The notes: generated by a model from the sequence alone, not told the origin. DNA of 64,000 nucleotides from Bifidobacterium imperatoris (GCF_002860405.1 NZ_NMWV01000025.1:180-64179), one strand, 5' to 3'; positions 28,711-38,402 are shown, counted from the stretch's first letter. A program made the numbers and translations.

Positions 28711-29892
28711 TCACTGGTTTTCTGCTTGCCATTGGCGAAGTTCGGCAACATTCTTGTCATGCTCTTCGGCGGTGGTGGCGAACTTGGTTTCGCCAGTGTC
28801 GAGATTGACTGTACAGAAGTACAGCCAGTCTCCGCTTTCAGGATTCATTGCGGCCTGAATCGCGTCATCACCGGGATTGCTAATCGGGGTTGGCGGCAGA
28901 CCAGTAATTTTGTATGTGTTATACGGGTTCGACTCATCCTGAAGCATTGCCGTGGTTACGTCAGCCGGCTGCACATTGTTGCCGTAGGCAACCGTGGAAT
29001 CCATGCCCAGAGACATGCCTTGCGCCAAACGGTTTTCGATGACTCGCGTCACCTTGCCGTAATAATCAGCCTTGTTGACTTCAGCCTCGGCGATGGAAGC
29101 GATAATCATCACCCGTTCGCGATCGGAGCCGGAAGGCACGCCCAACTCGTCAAGCTTGGCGATGCGCTTATCCACCATGTCCTTGAAGATGTCGGAAGCA
29201 CTGCTCATGCCTTTGACGTTATAGGTGCCTGGCTCAAGCCATCCCTCGAAGCTTCCATTAGCTTCAGCGGGAAGAATGCCATCTCCCTTATTGTTGATGA
29301 CGGCATTGAATTCATCTTCGGAAATACCGGAAAGCGCTGCGGCATCGGTAATAACCGCGCTGACACGTTCGCCAGGCCGTACTTCAAGGAAACCTGCTGC
29401 CTTCGAGCTGTCCGTAAGAATAGTCAGCACGTCAGAAGCCGCCATATGCTTCTTCAGCGTGAACGTGCCTGGATATAGTTTGGCATCATTCGCACCAACA
29501 ATACTGGTAAAGGCATCGGTGGATTTAATGACATCCGCTTTCAGCAGGTTCTTCGCGATTTCCACTGCGCCCTGCCCGTCTTCAACAGTGAACGACACCT
29601 CACCGTATCCAGGACCCGGATAATCCTCAACAATCGCATTTGACTGACTTTGGCTGTCTCGAATCTCATGCAATTTGCGTACGCCAAAGTATCCGCCACA
29701 AGCAATCAGCGCGATAACCACAACAACGGCAATAAGCACACCATAGCGTTTTTGCTTGCGTTGCTTACGGCGCTTACGCATCTCTCGTCGTGATTTAGGA
29801 GGCTGCGGCGGCTCACCGCCACCCAATACACCGGTCCCCTGTTCGACCCAATGCGTGTTTTCATCAAAGAAATCATGAATGTTGTCTGACAT
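28711..29892 (-). CDS. mltG: Endolytic transglycosylase MltG
   Basis: MltG cuts nascent glycan strands and sets their length. The protein has a basic cytoplasmic N-terminus (KSRREMRKRRKQRKQKR), one membrane helix and a YceG domain with IIASIAEAEVNKADYYGKV, containing the catalytic glutamate. The start is ambiguous: MSDNIHD at 29892 with GAGG nine bases upstream, or 29907, which overlaps the ruvX stop as ATGA. I use the former. It is 393 residues and follows ruvX in the alaS operon. Confidence 0.92.
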   Translation of the reverse strand: MSDNIHDFFDENTHWVEQGTGVLGGGEPPQPPKSRREMRKRRKQRKQKRYGVLIAVVVVIALIACGGYFGVRKLHEIRDSQSQSNAIVEDYPGPGYGEVSFTVEDGQGAVEIAKNLLKADVIKSTDAFTSIVGANDAKLYPGTFTLKKHMAASDVLTILTDSSKAAGFLEVRPGERVSAVITDAAALSGISEDEFNAVINNKGDGILPAEANGSFEGWLEPGTYNVKGMSSASDIFKDMVDKRIAKLDELGVPSGSDRERVMIIASIAEAEVNKADYYGKVTRVIENRLAQGMSLGMDSTVAYGNNVQPADVTTAMLQDESNPYNTYKITGLPPTPISNPGDDAIQAAMNPESGDWLYFCTVNLDTGETKFATTAEEHDKNVAELRQWQAENQ

Positions 29893-29903
29893 GAACCCGT
29901 ACC

Positions 29904-30365
29904 TCATTGTTTCCCGGCACGGTCGAGTGCCGTTTGCAAAATCACCACTGCCGACTGCTGATCGACCAAAGGCCTATGCTTGTTCGAGGATTTATTGGCC
30001 TCGAAGAGCTGTCGATGCGCACTGACTGTGGTCAATCGCTCATCTATCAATGATACCTGCGGAATCGAATGTTCCTCTATCTCTAATGCGTGCTCTGCCT
30101 CAGCATGGAGACGTTTTTCCAAGTTGGCAGCCCAGCGACGCGCCTTTTTTGCGCTTTTACCCTCAGTCCCATCCATCTGTAAGGGCAGACCAACAACAAC
30201 ATGAGTCACATGCTCGTCTTCGATGACGTCAAGCACATCGTCAATAGCAAAGAAGTAATCACCGGCAACATAGATATCGCCTGCCGGGTGAGCGAAGGTA
30301 AGCTCAGGATCGGACAGAGCAAGTCCGACCCGAGCATTACCTAAATCAACGCCTAACCACACCAC
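29904..30365 (-). CDS. ruvX: Holliday junction resolvase-like RuvX (YqgF)
   Basis: The 153-residue RNase H-fold protein begins LGVDLGNARVGLALSD and has VVGLPLQMDGTEG and LIDERLTTVSA, all conserved in YqgF/RuvX. The family is implicated in Holliday junction cleavage and in 16S rRNA precursor processing. It lies directly after alaS, a common arrangement in Actinobacteria. Confidence 0.93.
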   Translation of the reverse strand: MVWLGVDLGNARVGLALSDPELTFAHPAGDIYVAGDYFFAIDDVLDVIEDEHVTHVVVGLPLQMDGTEGKSAKKARRWAANLEKRLHAEAEHALEIEEHSIPQVSLIDERLTTVSAHRQLFEANKSSNKHRPLVDQQSAVVILQTALDRAGKQ

Positions 30366-30370
30366 AGGCG

Positions 30371-33052
30371 TCAGGCCTTCTGCGCCTCGTGCTTCAAAGC
30401 CTCGAGTGCTTCATCAATCTTGGATGCATCAGCACCACCGCCCTGGGCGAAGTCCGGCTTGCCGCCGCCACCACCGCCGAGAATCTTGGATGCGCCGCGA
30501 ACCAGATCGCCAGCCTTGATGCCGGCCTTGCGAGCGGCCTCATTGGTGGCAACGGCCACCATCGGCTTGTCATCCTCGTTCACGCCAGCGAGAGCCACAA
30601 TGGCCGGAGCATCTTCACCAAGCTGACCGCGGATGTCGAGCACGGTCTTGCGCAGAGCATCGAACGTGCCGAAGTGGCCTACGTTCTTGACCGCAGCCTT
30701 AACCGGAGCATCGGAAGCCTTCGCATCAGCGACCAGAGCTGGCACAGCGGCAGCCAGCTGGCCCTCGTACATGGCAGCCAGACGGCGATCGGATTCCTTG
30801 AGCTTGGCAAGCAGTGTGTTGATACGCTCGGCGAGCTCGTCCGGACGAGCGTTGAGCTTGTCGGAGAGCTGAGAGACCAGAGCGTGCTCGCGAGCGTTGA
30901 AATCGTAAGCACCCTGGCCAACCACGGCATCCACACGACGCACACCCTGGCCGATGGAGGCCTCGGAGAGGATGTTCACCATACCGATCTTGCCAACATG
31001 GTCGACGTGGGTACCACCGCACAACTCGCGGCTCCAACCGTCTTCACCGATGGAGACCACACGCACAATGTCGCCGTACTTTTCACCGAACAGGTGCATG
31101 GCGCCAAGAGCGATGGCGTCATCGAACTTCATTTCCTTGGTGGTCACGGCGAGGTTGTCGCGCAGCTTGTCGTTGACACGCTCTTCGACTGCGGAAATCA
31201 CGGACTTGGCCGGTGCCTTGGACCACTGGAAGTCGAAACGAAGACGGTTCGGAGCGTCCTCGGAACCACGCTGGGTAGCCTGCGGACCGAGTTCCTCGCG
31301 CAGTGCCTTGTGCACCATGTGGGTAGCGGTGTGGGAACGGGCGATGGCGCCACGACGGTTCAGGTCGATGTTGGCGTTCACCTCGGCACCGACAACCAGT
31401 GTGCCTTCGGTCAAGCGGCACTGGTGAACGATGAGGTCCTTAATCGGCTTCTGCACGTCATCGACTTCGAGCACAGCGCCATCGTCGGAGAGAATCTCAC
31501 CCTGATCGGCGAGCTGGCCGCCTGCTTCCGCGTAGAACGGAGTACGGTCGAGAATGACCTCGATGTTGGCCGGTCCGGTGACGGCAGGTACGGAGCCCTT
31601 GCCTTCCTGCATGATGCCGATGACCTTGGCACGAGCGGACATGTCGGTGTAACCGAGGAAGTCGATTGGCTTGACGAGGGTCTTCTTGAAGTCGTCGTAA
31701 ACGGAGAGATCCACGTTGTGGCGCTTCTTCAGAGCATCGGCGCGTGCGCGGGACTTCTGCTCAGCCATCAGTTCGCGGAACTTAGCCTCATCAACCTTCA
31801 CGCCCTGCTCGGCTGCCATTTCAAGGGTCAGCTCAATCGGGAAGCCGTAGGTATCATGCAGCTTGAAGGCATCCTCACCGGTCACAGTCGGCTCAGAAGA
31901 ATCGCTCTTGGCCTTGTTCACAGCCACGTCAAGGATGGTGGTACCGGTTTCCAGCGTGCGGCGGAACGCATCTTCCTCGCCGTATGCGGATTCGGACACC
32001 TCATGGAAGGTGTCGTTGAGCTCCGGGTAGCTGGCCTCCATAGCATTCTTGGAAGTCGGGAACAGGGTGGGCAGCACCGGATCGGTAACGCCGAGCATAC
32101 GCATGGAGCGCACGGTACGGCGCAGCAGGCGGCGCAGCACGTAGCCACGGCCCACATTGGAGGGGCGCACGCCGTCAGACATGATCATCAAAGCGGAACG
32201 AACGTGATCGGCCACCACGCGGAAGCGCACGTCGGCTTCTTCATTCTCGCCATACTTCAAGCCGGACAGCTGCTCGGCTGCAGCAATCACCGGGAAGACT
32301 TCGTCAGTCTCGTAGATGTTGTTCTTGCCCTGCATCAGGTAGGCAAGACGTTCCAAACCGGCACCGGTATCGATGTTCTTGTTCTCAAGTTCGCCAACGA
32401 TGTGCAGATCAGTCTTGGACTTGACGTTGTCGACCTCGTAGTTCTCGAACACGAGATCCCAGATTTCGATATAACGGTTCTCGTCGGCGATCGGTCCACC
32501 TTCCTTACCGAATTCAGGACCACGATCGACGTAAATCTCGGAGCATGGGCCGCCAGGGCCAGGACCACCAGTGGTCCAGAAGTTATCTTCCATGCCCATC
32601 TTCTGGATGTGCTCGGGGTCCACGCCCTCGTTAATCCACAGGGAACGGGCTTCGTCATCATCCGTGAAGGTGGTCATCCACAGCTTCTCAGGATCAAAGC
32701 CATAGCCGCCCTGATCCTGCGGAGTGGTGAGCAGTTCCCATGCGTAATGGATGGCTTCTTCCTTGAAGTAATCGCCGAAGGAGAAGTTGCCGAGCATTTG
32801 GAAGAAGGTGCCGTGACGAGTGGTCTTACCCACCTCATCGATATCCAGCGTACGCACGCACTTCTGGTTGGAAGCCATACGATGCTTCGGCGGGGTCTGC
32901 TCACCCATCAGGTAAGGAATGAATGGCACCATGCCTGCAATAGTGAACAGCGTGGTGGGGTTCGGAGAGATCAGCGACGCCGAAGGCACAACGAGGTGGT
33001 CGTGCTTGGCGAAGTAATCGAGGTATCGCTTTGCGATTTCCGCAGTGCGCAT
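30371..33052 (-). CDS. alaS: Alanine-tRNA ligase
   Basis: Class II synthetase that charges tRNA-Ala. The 893 residues contain the aminoacylation domain ([19 protein letters not shown]), the editing domain zinc motif [12 protein letters not shown] with [10 protein letters not shown], and the C-terminal DHHA1 domain ending with a glycine-rich stretch [17 protein letters not shown]. All elements are complete. It heads alaS-ruvX-mltG but may share transcripts with the small genes upstream. Confidence 0.97.
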   Translation of the reverse strand: MRTAEIAKRYLDYFAKHDHLVVPSASLISPNPTTLFTIAGMVPFIPYLMGEQTPPKHRMASNQKCVRTLDIDEVGKTTRHGTFFQMLGNFSFGDYFKEEAIHYAWELLTTPQDQGGYGFDPEKLWMTTFTDDDEARSLWINEGVDPEHIQKMGMEDNFWTTGGPGPGGPCSEIYVDRGPEFGKEGGPIADENRYIEIWDLVFENYEVDNVKSKTDLHIVGELENKNIDTGAGLERLAYLMQGKNNIYETDEVFPVIAAAEQLSGLKYGENEEADVRFRVVADHVRSALMIMSDGVRPSNVGRGYVLRRLLRRTVRSMRMLGVTDPVLPTLFPTSKNAMEASYPELNDTFHEVSESAYGEEDAFRRTLETGTTILDVAVNKAKSDSSEPTVTGEDAFKLHDTYGFPIELTLEMAAEQGVKVDEAKFRELMAEQKSRARADALKKRHNVDLSVYDDFKKTLVKPIDFLGYTDMSARAKVIGIMQEGKGSVPAVTGPANIEVILDRTPFYAEAGGQLADQGEILSDDGAVLEVDDVQKPIKDLIVHQCRLTEGTLVVGAEVNANIDLNRRGAIARSHTATHMVHKALREELGPQATQRGSEDAPNRLRFDFQWSKAPAKSVISAVEERVNDKLRDNLAVTTKEMKFDDAIALGAMHLFGEKYGDIVRVVSIGEDGWSRELCGGTHVDHVGKIGMVNILSEASIGQGVRRVDAVVGQGAYDFNAREHALVSQLSDKLNARPDELAERINTLLAKLKESDRRLAAMYEGQLAAAVPALVADAKASDAPVKAAVKNVGHFGTFDALRKTVLDIRGQLGEDAPAIVALAGVNEDDKPMVAVATNEAARKAGIKAGDLVRGASKILGGGGGGKPDFAQGGGADASKIDEALEALKHEAQKA

Positions 33053-33174
33053 GGCGGGATGTACTCCTTGTTGGTTTTAGGCGTAATAACGCCTCTATAT
33101 TAATGGAAAGACTGTGATATATGAGATATTGAGAATCAACCGATGACATCGACTGGTTACAGTCGAGTCGTCAA

Positions 33175-33414
33175 TCAGTCGGCTTGCACGTTGTATTTAT
33201 TGTTCAGCTCAGCCTCGCGGGCTCGACGAGTCGCGTTGAATTCATTGACTAAACCTTCAAGCGTCCTCATCGGCACATTGTGCTGATCAGGTCCGAGCAG
33301 GAACTGGCGTGCTGCATCAGGCGTATTTGCCTTGACATACGCCTGCGCCTTGGTGACTGCCATAATGCCTATGGCCACACCGACACCGACCCAGAAGATG
33401 CGTTTGAACATCAC
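33175..33414 (-). CDS. Small membrane protein of unknown function
   Basis: The 79-residue protein has one N-terminal hydrophobic segment (IFWVGVGVAIGIMAVT) followed by a soluble, charged tail rich in Ala, Arg and Glu. Its start overlaps the stop of the DUF948 gene by 4 bases (ATGA). Small proteins of this kind are regularly found between DUF948 genes and alaS in Actinobacteria; no function is known to me. Confidence 0.75.
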   Translation of the reverse strand: MMFKRIFWVGVGVAIGIMAVTKAQAYVKANTPDAARQFLLGPDQHNVPMRTLEGLVNEFNATRRAREAELNNKYNVQAD

Positions 33415-33794
33415 TCCCCCTTGTGAGCAGTATCGCCAGCATTCTTGGCGATGAAGGACTGAGCCGTGGACTTCAATGCATATGCAGCAGAGGCAACCTT
33501 GATTACAGGCTTGCCCAAGAAGGAACCGTACAAATCGGTTAAAGCACCAACATTATTCGCGGTTGTGGATGCCGCTGCGGAGATTCGATTGACATCTTCA
33601 AGCGACTTATTCACCTGCTTGACTGTCGTTACTCCTTCATCCAATGCAGGAATGGCATGCTCTCCCGATTCTTTGACGGTCAGCGCAATCTGATCGAACA
33701 TCTTGCCGAGTCTGATCAGCGGATAGATCATGAAACCGGCCAATACAGCGAACGCGATGGCCGCGATCAGGCCAGCGATCTCTCCGACTCCCAT
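33411..33794 (-). CDS. DUF948 family membrane protein
   Basis: The 127-residue protein has an N-terminal membrane helix (IAGLIAAIAFAVLAGFMIYP) followed by a helical region, likely coiled coil, with VKESGEHAIPALDEGVTTVK. This is the DUF948 layout seen upstream of alaS in Actinobacteria. Its function is unknown. The repeat array at 33863-34034 lies 69 bases upstream of its start. Confidence 0.85.
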   Translation of the reverse strand: MGVGEIAGLIAAIAFAVLAGFMIYPLIRLGKMFDQIALTVKESGEHAIPALDEGVTTVKQVNKSLEDVNRISAAASTTANNVGALTDLYGSFLGKPVIKVASAAYALKSTAQSFIAKNAGDTAHKGE

Positions 33795-33862
33795 TGTTTC
33801 CTCCTTGAGGTCACATATACTCGCACAAGAGTAGCACTTGCGCTCTATTTACCCCACCAACT

Positions 33863-34034
33863 CCATATTGACTGTAGATTGACTGTAGGTTTTTGAACAC
33901 TGACTGTAGGTTTTCCAACGGATTTCGTTCAAAACCCTACAGTCAGTGTGTCAACCCGACAGTCAACGTTCAAAACCCTACAGCCGGTATCCAAAAACCT
34001 ACAGTTCGTGTTTAAAAACCTACAGTCAATATGG
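33863..34034. repeat. Helically phased 21-bp repeat array with inverted ends
   Basis: Eight copies of ACTGTAG/CTACAGT (two degenerate) lie here. Three point right (33871, 33882, 33903) and five point left (33937, 33957, 33978, 33999, 34020). Spacing between neighbours of like orientation is 21, 20, 21, 21 and 21 bp, with one at 11, so all fall on one face of the helix. The left-pointing unit reads about TTYAAAAACCTACAGTCNRTR. The outermost 15 bases (CCATATTGACTGTAG) recur as a perfect inverted repeat at 34020-34034. No coding frame is supported. Confidence 0.85.
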
Positions 34035-34077
34035 ACGGTATGGGTTTGGGTGTTGAATTTGATGATTCATCTGGTGG

Positions 34078-34761
34078 TTATTTGCCGTATGACACTATGG
34101 TCACGGCATCTGCAAAAGGCTTGTCAGTGTCGAAATCGATTACCGTTACCGATCCGTTTGCCGGGCGTTCGCTCAGATCCAAGTCAGAACCGCCAAAACG
34201 GTGAGCCAAGCTCAACAGGGTGTTGCCGTGGGAAATCTGCAACACACCATCACCGTCATGCAAATCAGGATTATCTGCGATAAGCCGAAAAGCCCCTTCT
34301 ACACGAGTCCAATATTCCTCATCGGATTCCGCATCATGAAATGGGTCGGCTTCTTTGAGGAAATCGCGCGACGCGCCAAGGCCGAATCGTTCCACAATCT
34401 CGTTATAGGTCTTCGCACCATGCGGAGCGCCTGCAGCATACCAAGCCATAGCCATATCGAGGCCTTCATAATAGCCATAGAACTGTTCACGGAAATGCAT
34501 GTCCGCAATCAATTCAGGACGCGTGCGACCTGCCGACTCATTGATGTCCAGAATTTTCTCTGCGGTCTGCTGTGCACGTGTGGTATCCGAGCAGTATGCC
34601 GCGGCAAAGGTCAAGTCCTTGAGCTTCTCCCCCGCTTTGGCAGCGTCAGCGATGCCTGATTCGGTAAGCGGCGAGTTGGACCATCCTTGCAGACGGTTGT
34701 ATCGGTTGAAGTAGGTCTGTCCGTGACGGACCAAATGCAAGTGAAGAATCATATTGACCAT
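34078..34761 (-). CDS. Histidine phosphatase family protein (phosphoglycerate mutase-like)
   Basis: The 227-residue protein has the phosphohistidine motif LVRHGQTYFNRYNRLQG and the second-histidine region VLQISHGNTLLSLA. It could be a cofactor-dependent mutase or, more likely given the divergent middle, a general phosphatase. Translation may start at MVNM (34761) or at the ATG at 34752. It lies between rpsD and the repeat array, separated from rpsD by a terminator. Confidence 0.85.
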   Translation of the reverse strand: MVNMILHLHLVRHGQTYFNRYNRLQGWSNSPLTESGIADAAKAGEKLKDLTFAAAYCSDTTRAQQTAEKILDINESAGRTRPELIADMHFREQFYGYYEGLDMAMAWYAAGAPHGAKTYNEIVERFGLGASRDFLKEADPFHDAESDEEYWTRVEGAFRLIADNPDLHDGDGVLQISHGNTLLSLAHRFGGSDLDLSERPANGSVTVIDFDTDKPFADAVTIVSYGK

Positions 34762-34789
34762 GCTACGCCAATTTGTCTTCAGAACGCAG

Positions 34790-34816
34790 GAACCCCGCGC
34801 TTTGAGGCGCGGGGTT
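34790..34816. terminator. Terminator of rpsD
   Basis: AACCCCGCGC pairs with GCGCGGGGTT around a 6-base loop, 43 bases past the rpsD stop on the minus strand. Confidence 0.8.
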
Positions 34817-34858
34817 CGAGCGGTATGTCCTGGATTGTTTTGACCAGATGGGCCCGGA

Positions 34859-35485
34859 TCAGCGGGCGTAGAATTCGACCACGTACTGGATGTTGACCTG
34901 CACCGGGATCTCTTCGACTTCCGGCTTGCGGGTCATGGTGGCCTTCAGGGAGGCAAGGTTCACGTCGAGGTAACCAGGAACCGCCGGCAGCACATCGCGG
35001 TGCACGCCTTCAGCGGCGATCTGGAACGGAACCATAGTCTGGCTCTTAGCCTTGACCTGAATGGTCTGGCCAGGCTTGACGCGGTAGGACGGGCGATCGA
35101 CCACGTTACCGTCAACGAGGATGTGACGGTGAACCACGAACTGACGAGCCTGAGCGGTGGTGCGGGCGAAGCCAGCACGCAGCACGAGGTTGTCGAGGCG
35201 GGTCTCGAGATCGGTCAGCATGGCGTTACCGGTCTGGCCGGCGGTACGGGTGGCCTTCTCGTAAGCGGCACGGAGCTGCTTCTCGGAGACGCCGTACTGA
35301 GCGCGCAGACGCTGCTTTTCGCGCATACGCACCGCGTAATCGGATTCGGTGCGGCGACGGTCACGGCCGTGCTCGCCAGGAGCGTACGGACGCTTTTCGA
35401 AGATGCGCTGAGCCTTAGGGGTCAGTGCGATGCCGAGGGCGCGGGAAAGGCGCACCTGACGGCGAGAACGCTGAACGTTCGTCAT
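34859..35485 (-). CDS. rpsD: 30S ribosomal protein S4
   Basis: S4 nucleates 30S assembly and has the S4 RNA-binding domain: LETRLDNLVLRAGFARTTAQ and VHRHILVDGNVVDRPSYRVK. The start MTNVQRSRRQVRLSRALG is chosen (35485) with AGGATT upstream; the frame extends to 35545, but S4 proteins begin here. It is 208 residues, as usual, and lacks the zinc-cysteine motif of some S4 forms. It is a stand-alone gene, as in many Actinobacteria. Confidence 0.97.
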   Translation of the reverse strand: MTNVQRSRRQVRLSRALGIALTPKAQRIFEKRPYAPGEHGRDRRRTESDYAVRMREKQRLRAQYGVSEKQLRAAYEKATRTAGQTGNAMLTDLETRLDNLVLRAGFARTTAQARQFVVHRHILVDGNVVDRPSYRVKPGQTIQVKAKSQTMVPFQIAAEGVHRDVLPAVPGYLDVNLASLKATMTRKPEVEEIPVQVNIQYVVEFYAR

Positions 35486-35689
35486 TTGGATTAATCCTTC
35501 TGTCGTTATTTGAACGGAACGCATGGCCTCATGTACTGATGCCACACGCTGAGTCGGGCCTCTCCAACGCTTCGACGTGATTACTCACGAATGGCTGCAT
35601 TCTTGCAGAACACGACCACCGACCCGTTGATGGGCTATGACTCCAGACGATATCTGCCTTGCAGCAGACACCAGCAGGCAATGATACAC

Positions 35690-36538
35690 CTATACCTTGG
35701 ACAGCACTCCAGCATCCATGCGATATACCGTGTCCGCCCATGCGAGAGCATCAGGATCATGAGTGACCATAAGAATCGCCATACCATTGTCGGCTTGAGC
35801 CCTGAGCAGACGCATCACAATATCAGTACTCTCCTGGTCAAGATCACCGGTCGGCTCATCAGCAATCAGCAATTTCGGTTGATTCATCAACGCACGAGCG
35901 ATGGATACGCGCCGCATCTCTCCCCCGGACAGCTCGCGCGGGTAACTATCTGCCAGATCAGCGATGCCAAGCTGGTTCAGCAGGTCTTGTGCACGAGAAA
36001 TCAACGCACTCCTCTGACCGGCCTGAATATTCTGCGCATCCGCTGACTTGGCACCGGAATCATCGGCAAAGGGAACAATGGTGTCCGGCAGGCTGGAATC
36101 AGCCGCCGACGCCTCATCATCGGATAATGACTGACCTTCTTCGGAAATCTCGCCCTCATCATCGCAGGCAAACGGCAAAGGATCGGGGAACATTGTGGCC
36201 GGCAATATCACATTGTCCAGCACCGTCAGGTTACCCAACAGAGTATGACCTTGGGTCACGAAACCGAGAGTGCGGTTCCTGAGCCTGGAAAGCTCATTGT
36301 CCGAGAGAGCAGCCACATTGCGATCATCGACAGTCACTGATCCTGAGGTCGGGCGAATCAGTCCAGCGACCATATTAATCAATGTGCTTTTACCATTGCC
36401 GGATCGGCCAACGACCGCAATAAATTCGCCTCCATCAACGATAAGATTCGCATGATCTACGGCGCTGAACGGCTTGCCACGGCGAATGAACTGACGGGTC
36501 ACTTCGCAAAGCACAAGCAAATGGGAAGTACTTGCCAT
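35690..36538 (-). CDS. ABC transporter ATPase (MacB/LolD type) with acidic insert
   Basis: The ATPase partners the FtsX-type permease just upstream. Walker A GRSGNGKST, Q-loop VTQGHTLLGNLT, signature LSGGEMRRVSIARAL and Walker B LLIADEPTGDLD are intact. Between the Q-loop and the signature, residues about 118-175 form an acidic, Ser/Asp/Glu-rich insert absent from typical 220-240-residue members, giving 282 residues. It begins 2 bases after the permease stop. Confidence 0.9.
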   Translation of the reverse strand: MASTSHLLVLCEVTRQFIRRGKPFSAVDHANLIVDGGEFIAVVGRSGNGKSTLINMVAGLIRPTSGSVTVDDRNVAALSDNELSRLRNRTLGFVTQGHTLLGNLTVLDNVILPATMFPDPLPFACDDEGEISEEGQSLSDDEASAADSSLPDTIVPFADDSGAKSADAQNIQAGQRSALISRAQDLLNQLGIADLADSYPRELSGGEMRRVSIARALMNQPKLLIADEPTGDLDQESTDIVMRLLRAQADNGMAILMVTHDPDALAWADTVYRMDAGVLSKV

Positions 36539-36539
36539 G

Positions 36540-37757
36540 TCAGTCCCCTTCCCGCAAGGTGAGATATGCTTCCGGCTTGCTTAACCGCCACATAGTCAGC
36601 ATCGAGCCGGCAATGCCGATGGCAGTGGAACAAACAAGAGTCACCACCGCACACCCAATAATCGCGATGGGTCCAGCTTGAAGATACGGCAGTTGCAGTT
36701 GCGTACCGATAAGCGAGCTGAATGGGAAAATCATCAAGCTGGCCAGCCCGACTCCGACAATGCCACCGGAGGCCCCAATCATTATCGATTCCTTTACGAT
36801 AATCGCATTCAACATGCCGCGAGTGGCACCCATGATGCGCAACGATGCGAATTCACGTTTGCGTTCGTTCACCGACGAGGCGAAAACCGCAAGCAGCACA
36901 ATCACACCCATCGCCCAGATAACAGACACAAACACTGCAAGATAGGAGATCAATGCGTTCAACGAGTTTTTCGTAGTGGCAGTGATACCGCCTGGATATA
37001 CATAGCCCAAATCGGAAAAACGGGAATCGAGATGTTTGATGTTGTCAGCCACCGTCTGCGCGTCATATCCTTGCTTCACTTTAATGAGTACGGTCGAAAC
37101 AGCTTTATCGGCATTCTTGGCGAACGCACTGTTTTTGGTCATCTTCGATGAAACAGCCACCATCTGAGGCACAGTGGCTGTATTGATGAACACTGAATTG
37201 TCGAGACTGGTACCGGTGTTGGCAAGCTGAGCCACGACCGGCCAATCACGTCCATACAGTTCAATAGTGCCGTCAACAGACACATTCACGTTGGCTCCGG
37301 CAATCATCTGTCCGTCTTGAAGTGTGCCATCAAATTGGGAAGCAATCCAAGGCTCAATAACGAAGTCGGAAGCGGGATCGAATCCGATAATCTGCAGTTT
37401 TTCATCGCAGCAAGCAGCAGCCAGTGATGATATGTAGGTCTGTTCGCTGGCTTGTTCGATGCCATCGGCGCTCTTGATTGTGTCTGCAATATCGGTAGTG
37501 AAATAAAACGTGCTTGGATTGCCATTGGTCAGTAAAGCTTCCGCTTGCTGCGCGGTGTTCTGCGGCACGACCATAAGATCGGCACCAAGGCGCTGTTCCA
37601 TGCTGGTCATGCCTGTATTGAGGTTCATCGTCAGCATGGTTCCGCCAAAGAACGTCAGCGACAGGATAGTAACAATGGTGAGTAATGCTGCCGTGCGCAA
37701 TGGCTTACGCTTGAGATTCTCATATGGCAGTCCACGTAATGTGATTGCGGAATGCAT
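36540..37757 (-). CDS. FtsX-like ABC transporter permease
   Basis: The 405-residue permease has a first membrane helix near residues 20-45, a large extracytoplasmic domain (about 50-265) and three C-terminal helices of the FtsX domain with RIMGATRGMLNAIIVKESIM. It is the membrane part of a MacB-type export or mechanotransmission system. The external domain has a paired cysteine motif, AAACCDEKLQ. Confidence 0.9.
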   Translation of the reverse strand: MHSAITLRGLPYENLKRKPLRTAALLTIVTILSLTFFGGTMLTMNLNTGMTSMEQRLGADLMVVPQNTAQQAEALLTNGNPSTFYFTTDIADTIKSADGIEQASEQTYISSLAAACCDEKLQIIGFDPASDFVIEPWIASQFDGTLQDGQMIAGANVNVSVDGTIELYGRDWPVVAQLANTGTSLDNSVFINTATVPQMVAVSSKMTKNSAFAKNADKAVSTVLIKVKQGYDAQTVADNIKHLDSRFSDLGYVYPGGITATTKNSLNALISYLAVFVSVIWAMGVIVLLAVFASSVNERKREFASLRIMGATRGMLNAIIVKESIMIGASGGIVGVGLASLMIFPFSSLIGTQLQLPYLQAGPIAIIGCAVVTLVCSTAIGIAGSMLTMWRLSKPEAYLTLREGD

Positions 37758-37768
37758 GGTTGGCTCTT

Positions 37769-38167
37769 TCAGCCGCGCGCAGTGGAGCGAGAATCAAGCC
37801 AGATGGCGATGCCCGCGAACACCATCGTAAGCACGCCGGGCACAATAAGCGTAGGCAGCATAACCATGCGGCAGTGCATCATGGCACCTTTGCATACACC
37901 GATAAGGAAGGTCAGCACTGCGAGCAACAGCAACGCGTTCGCAATAGCCGCAATATTCAAACCGATGCGAATCTGATGATTGACAAACAAAGCGACGATA
38001 CCAAGCACGAGAATAACCACGCCGATACTGGTGGCGGCCTGCTGTGAGTAGTGGCATGCGCCCGGCATATCATGGCCGATGCAGGCGTGGGCGAAGGTCT
38101 GCGGGGCAACGGCAATCAGCAGGCCGAGCAGAATATTGGGAACGGATGCAAACAGCTTGTTCTTCAT
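37769..38167 (-). CDS. DUF4418 membrane protein
   Basis: The 132-residue protein has four predicted membrane helices and the DUF4418 features CKGAMMHCRM and a periplasmic CIGHDMPGACHYS region rich in Cys, His and Met. These residues could bind a metal ion. It opens the operon with the FtsX-like permease and ATPase, 11 bases upstream of the permease, an association common for this family. Substrate unknown. Confidence 0.85.
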   Translation of the reverse strand: MKNKLFASVPNILLGLLIAVAPQTFAHACIGHDMPGACHYSQQAATSIGVVILVLGIVALFVNHQIRIGLNIAAIANALLLLAVLTFLIGVCKGAMMHCRMVMLPTLIVPGVLTMVFAGIAIWLDSRSTARG

Positions 38168-38240
38168 TTCTCTTACTTTCTCTCCCCTAAGACGGGGTTC
38201 GTGAGCACAACCTTCGCATTATGCCCATGCCGCAATCAGA

Positions 38241-38257
38241 AAAACAAGTCTTGTTTT
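38241..38257. promoter_or_regulatory. Palindromic operator-like site upstream of the DUF4418 operon
   Basis: AAAACAAGTCTTGTTTT is a perfect 8-bp inverted repeat around one base, 74 bases before the DUF4418 start. Its A/T-rich ends and symmetry suit a MarR- or TetR-type repressor site; it could also fold as a small terminator with the following T-run on the plus strand. Confidence 0.4.
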
Positions 38258-38289
38258 TTGTTCCCTTTTCTGCTACCGCCCGCGACGGG

Positions 38290-38345
38290 CTGAGTCGTGA
38301 AGCGAACAGTCCAGTGGACTGTTCGTAGACGAGGCCTGAACGAAG
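38290..38345. mobile_element. REP-like palindromic element, copy 2
   Basis: The core 38303-38325 is a perfect 23-bp palindrome with arm CGAACAGTCCA around G. Flanks match copy 1 at 6812-6860. Relative to copy 1, two arm positions changed on both sides together, retaining pairing. It lies between the DUF4418 promoter region and the 3' end of the helicase gene. Confidence 0.65.
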
Positions 38346-38402
38346 CGAAAGCTGAGTGAAGGTCGAAGCAACAGTCTTGCCGGAGGCAAGTCCTATCGCT
38401 CA

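Noticed and set aside
30389-33103. A 904-codon open frame on the plus strand opposite alaS
   Set aside because: It is the antisense shadow of alaS; the translation is rich in His, Val and Gly with no domain, and alaS is complete on the other strand.
33863-34034. Considered as a degenerate CRISPR array
   Set aside because: Units are 21 bp with no unique spacers, occur in both orientations and have no cas genes nearby.
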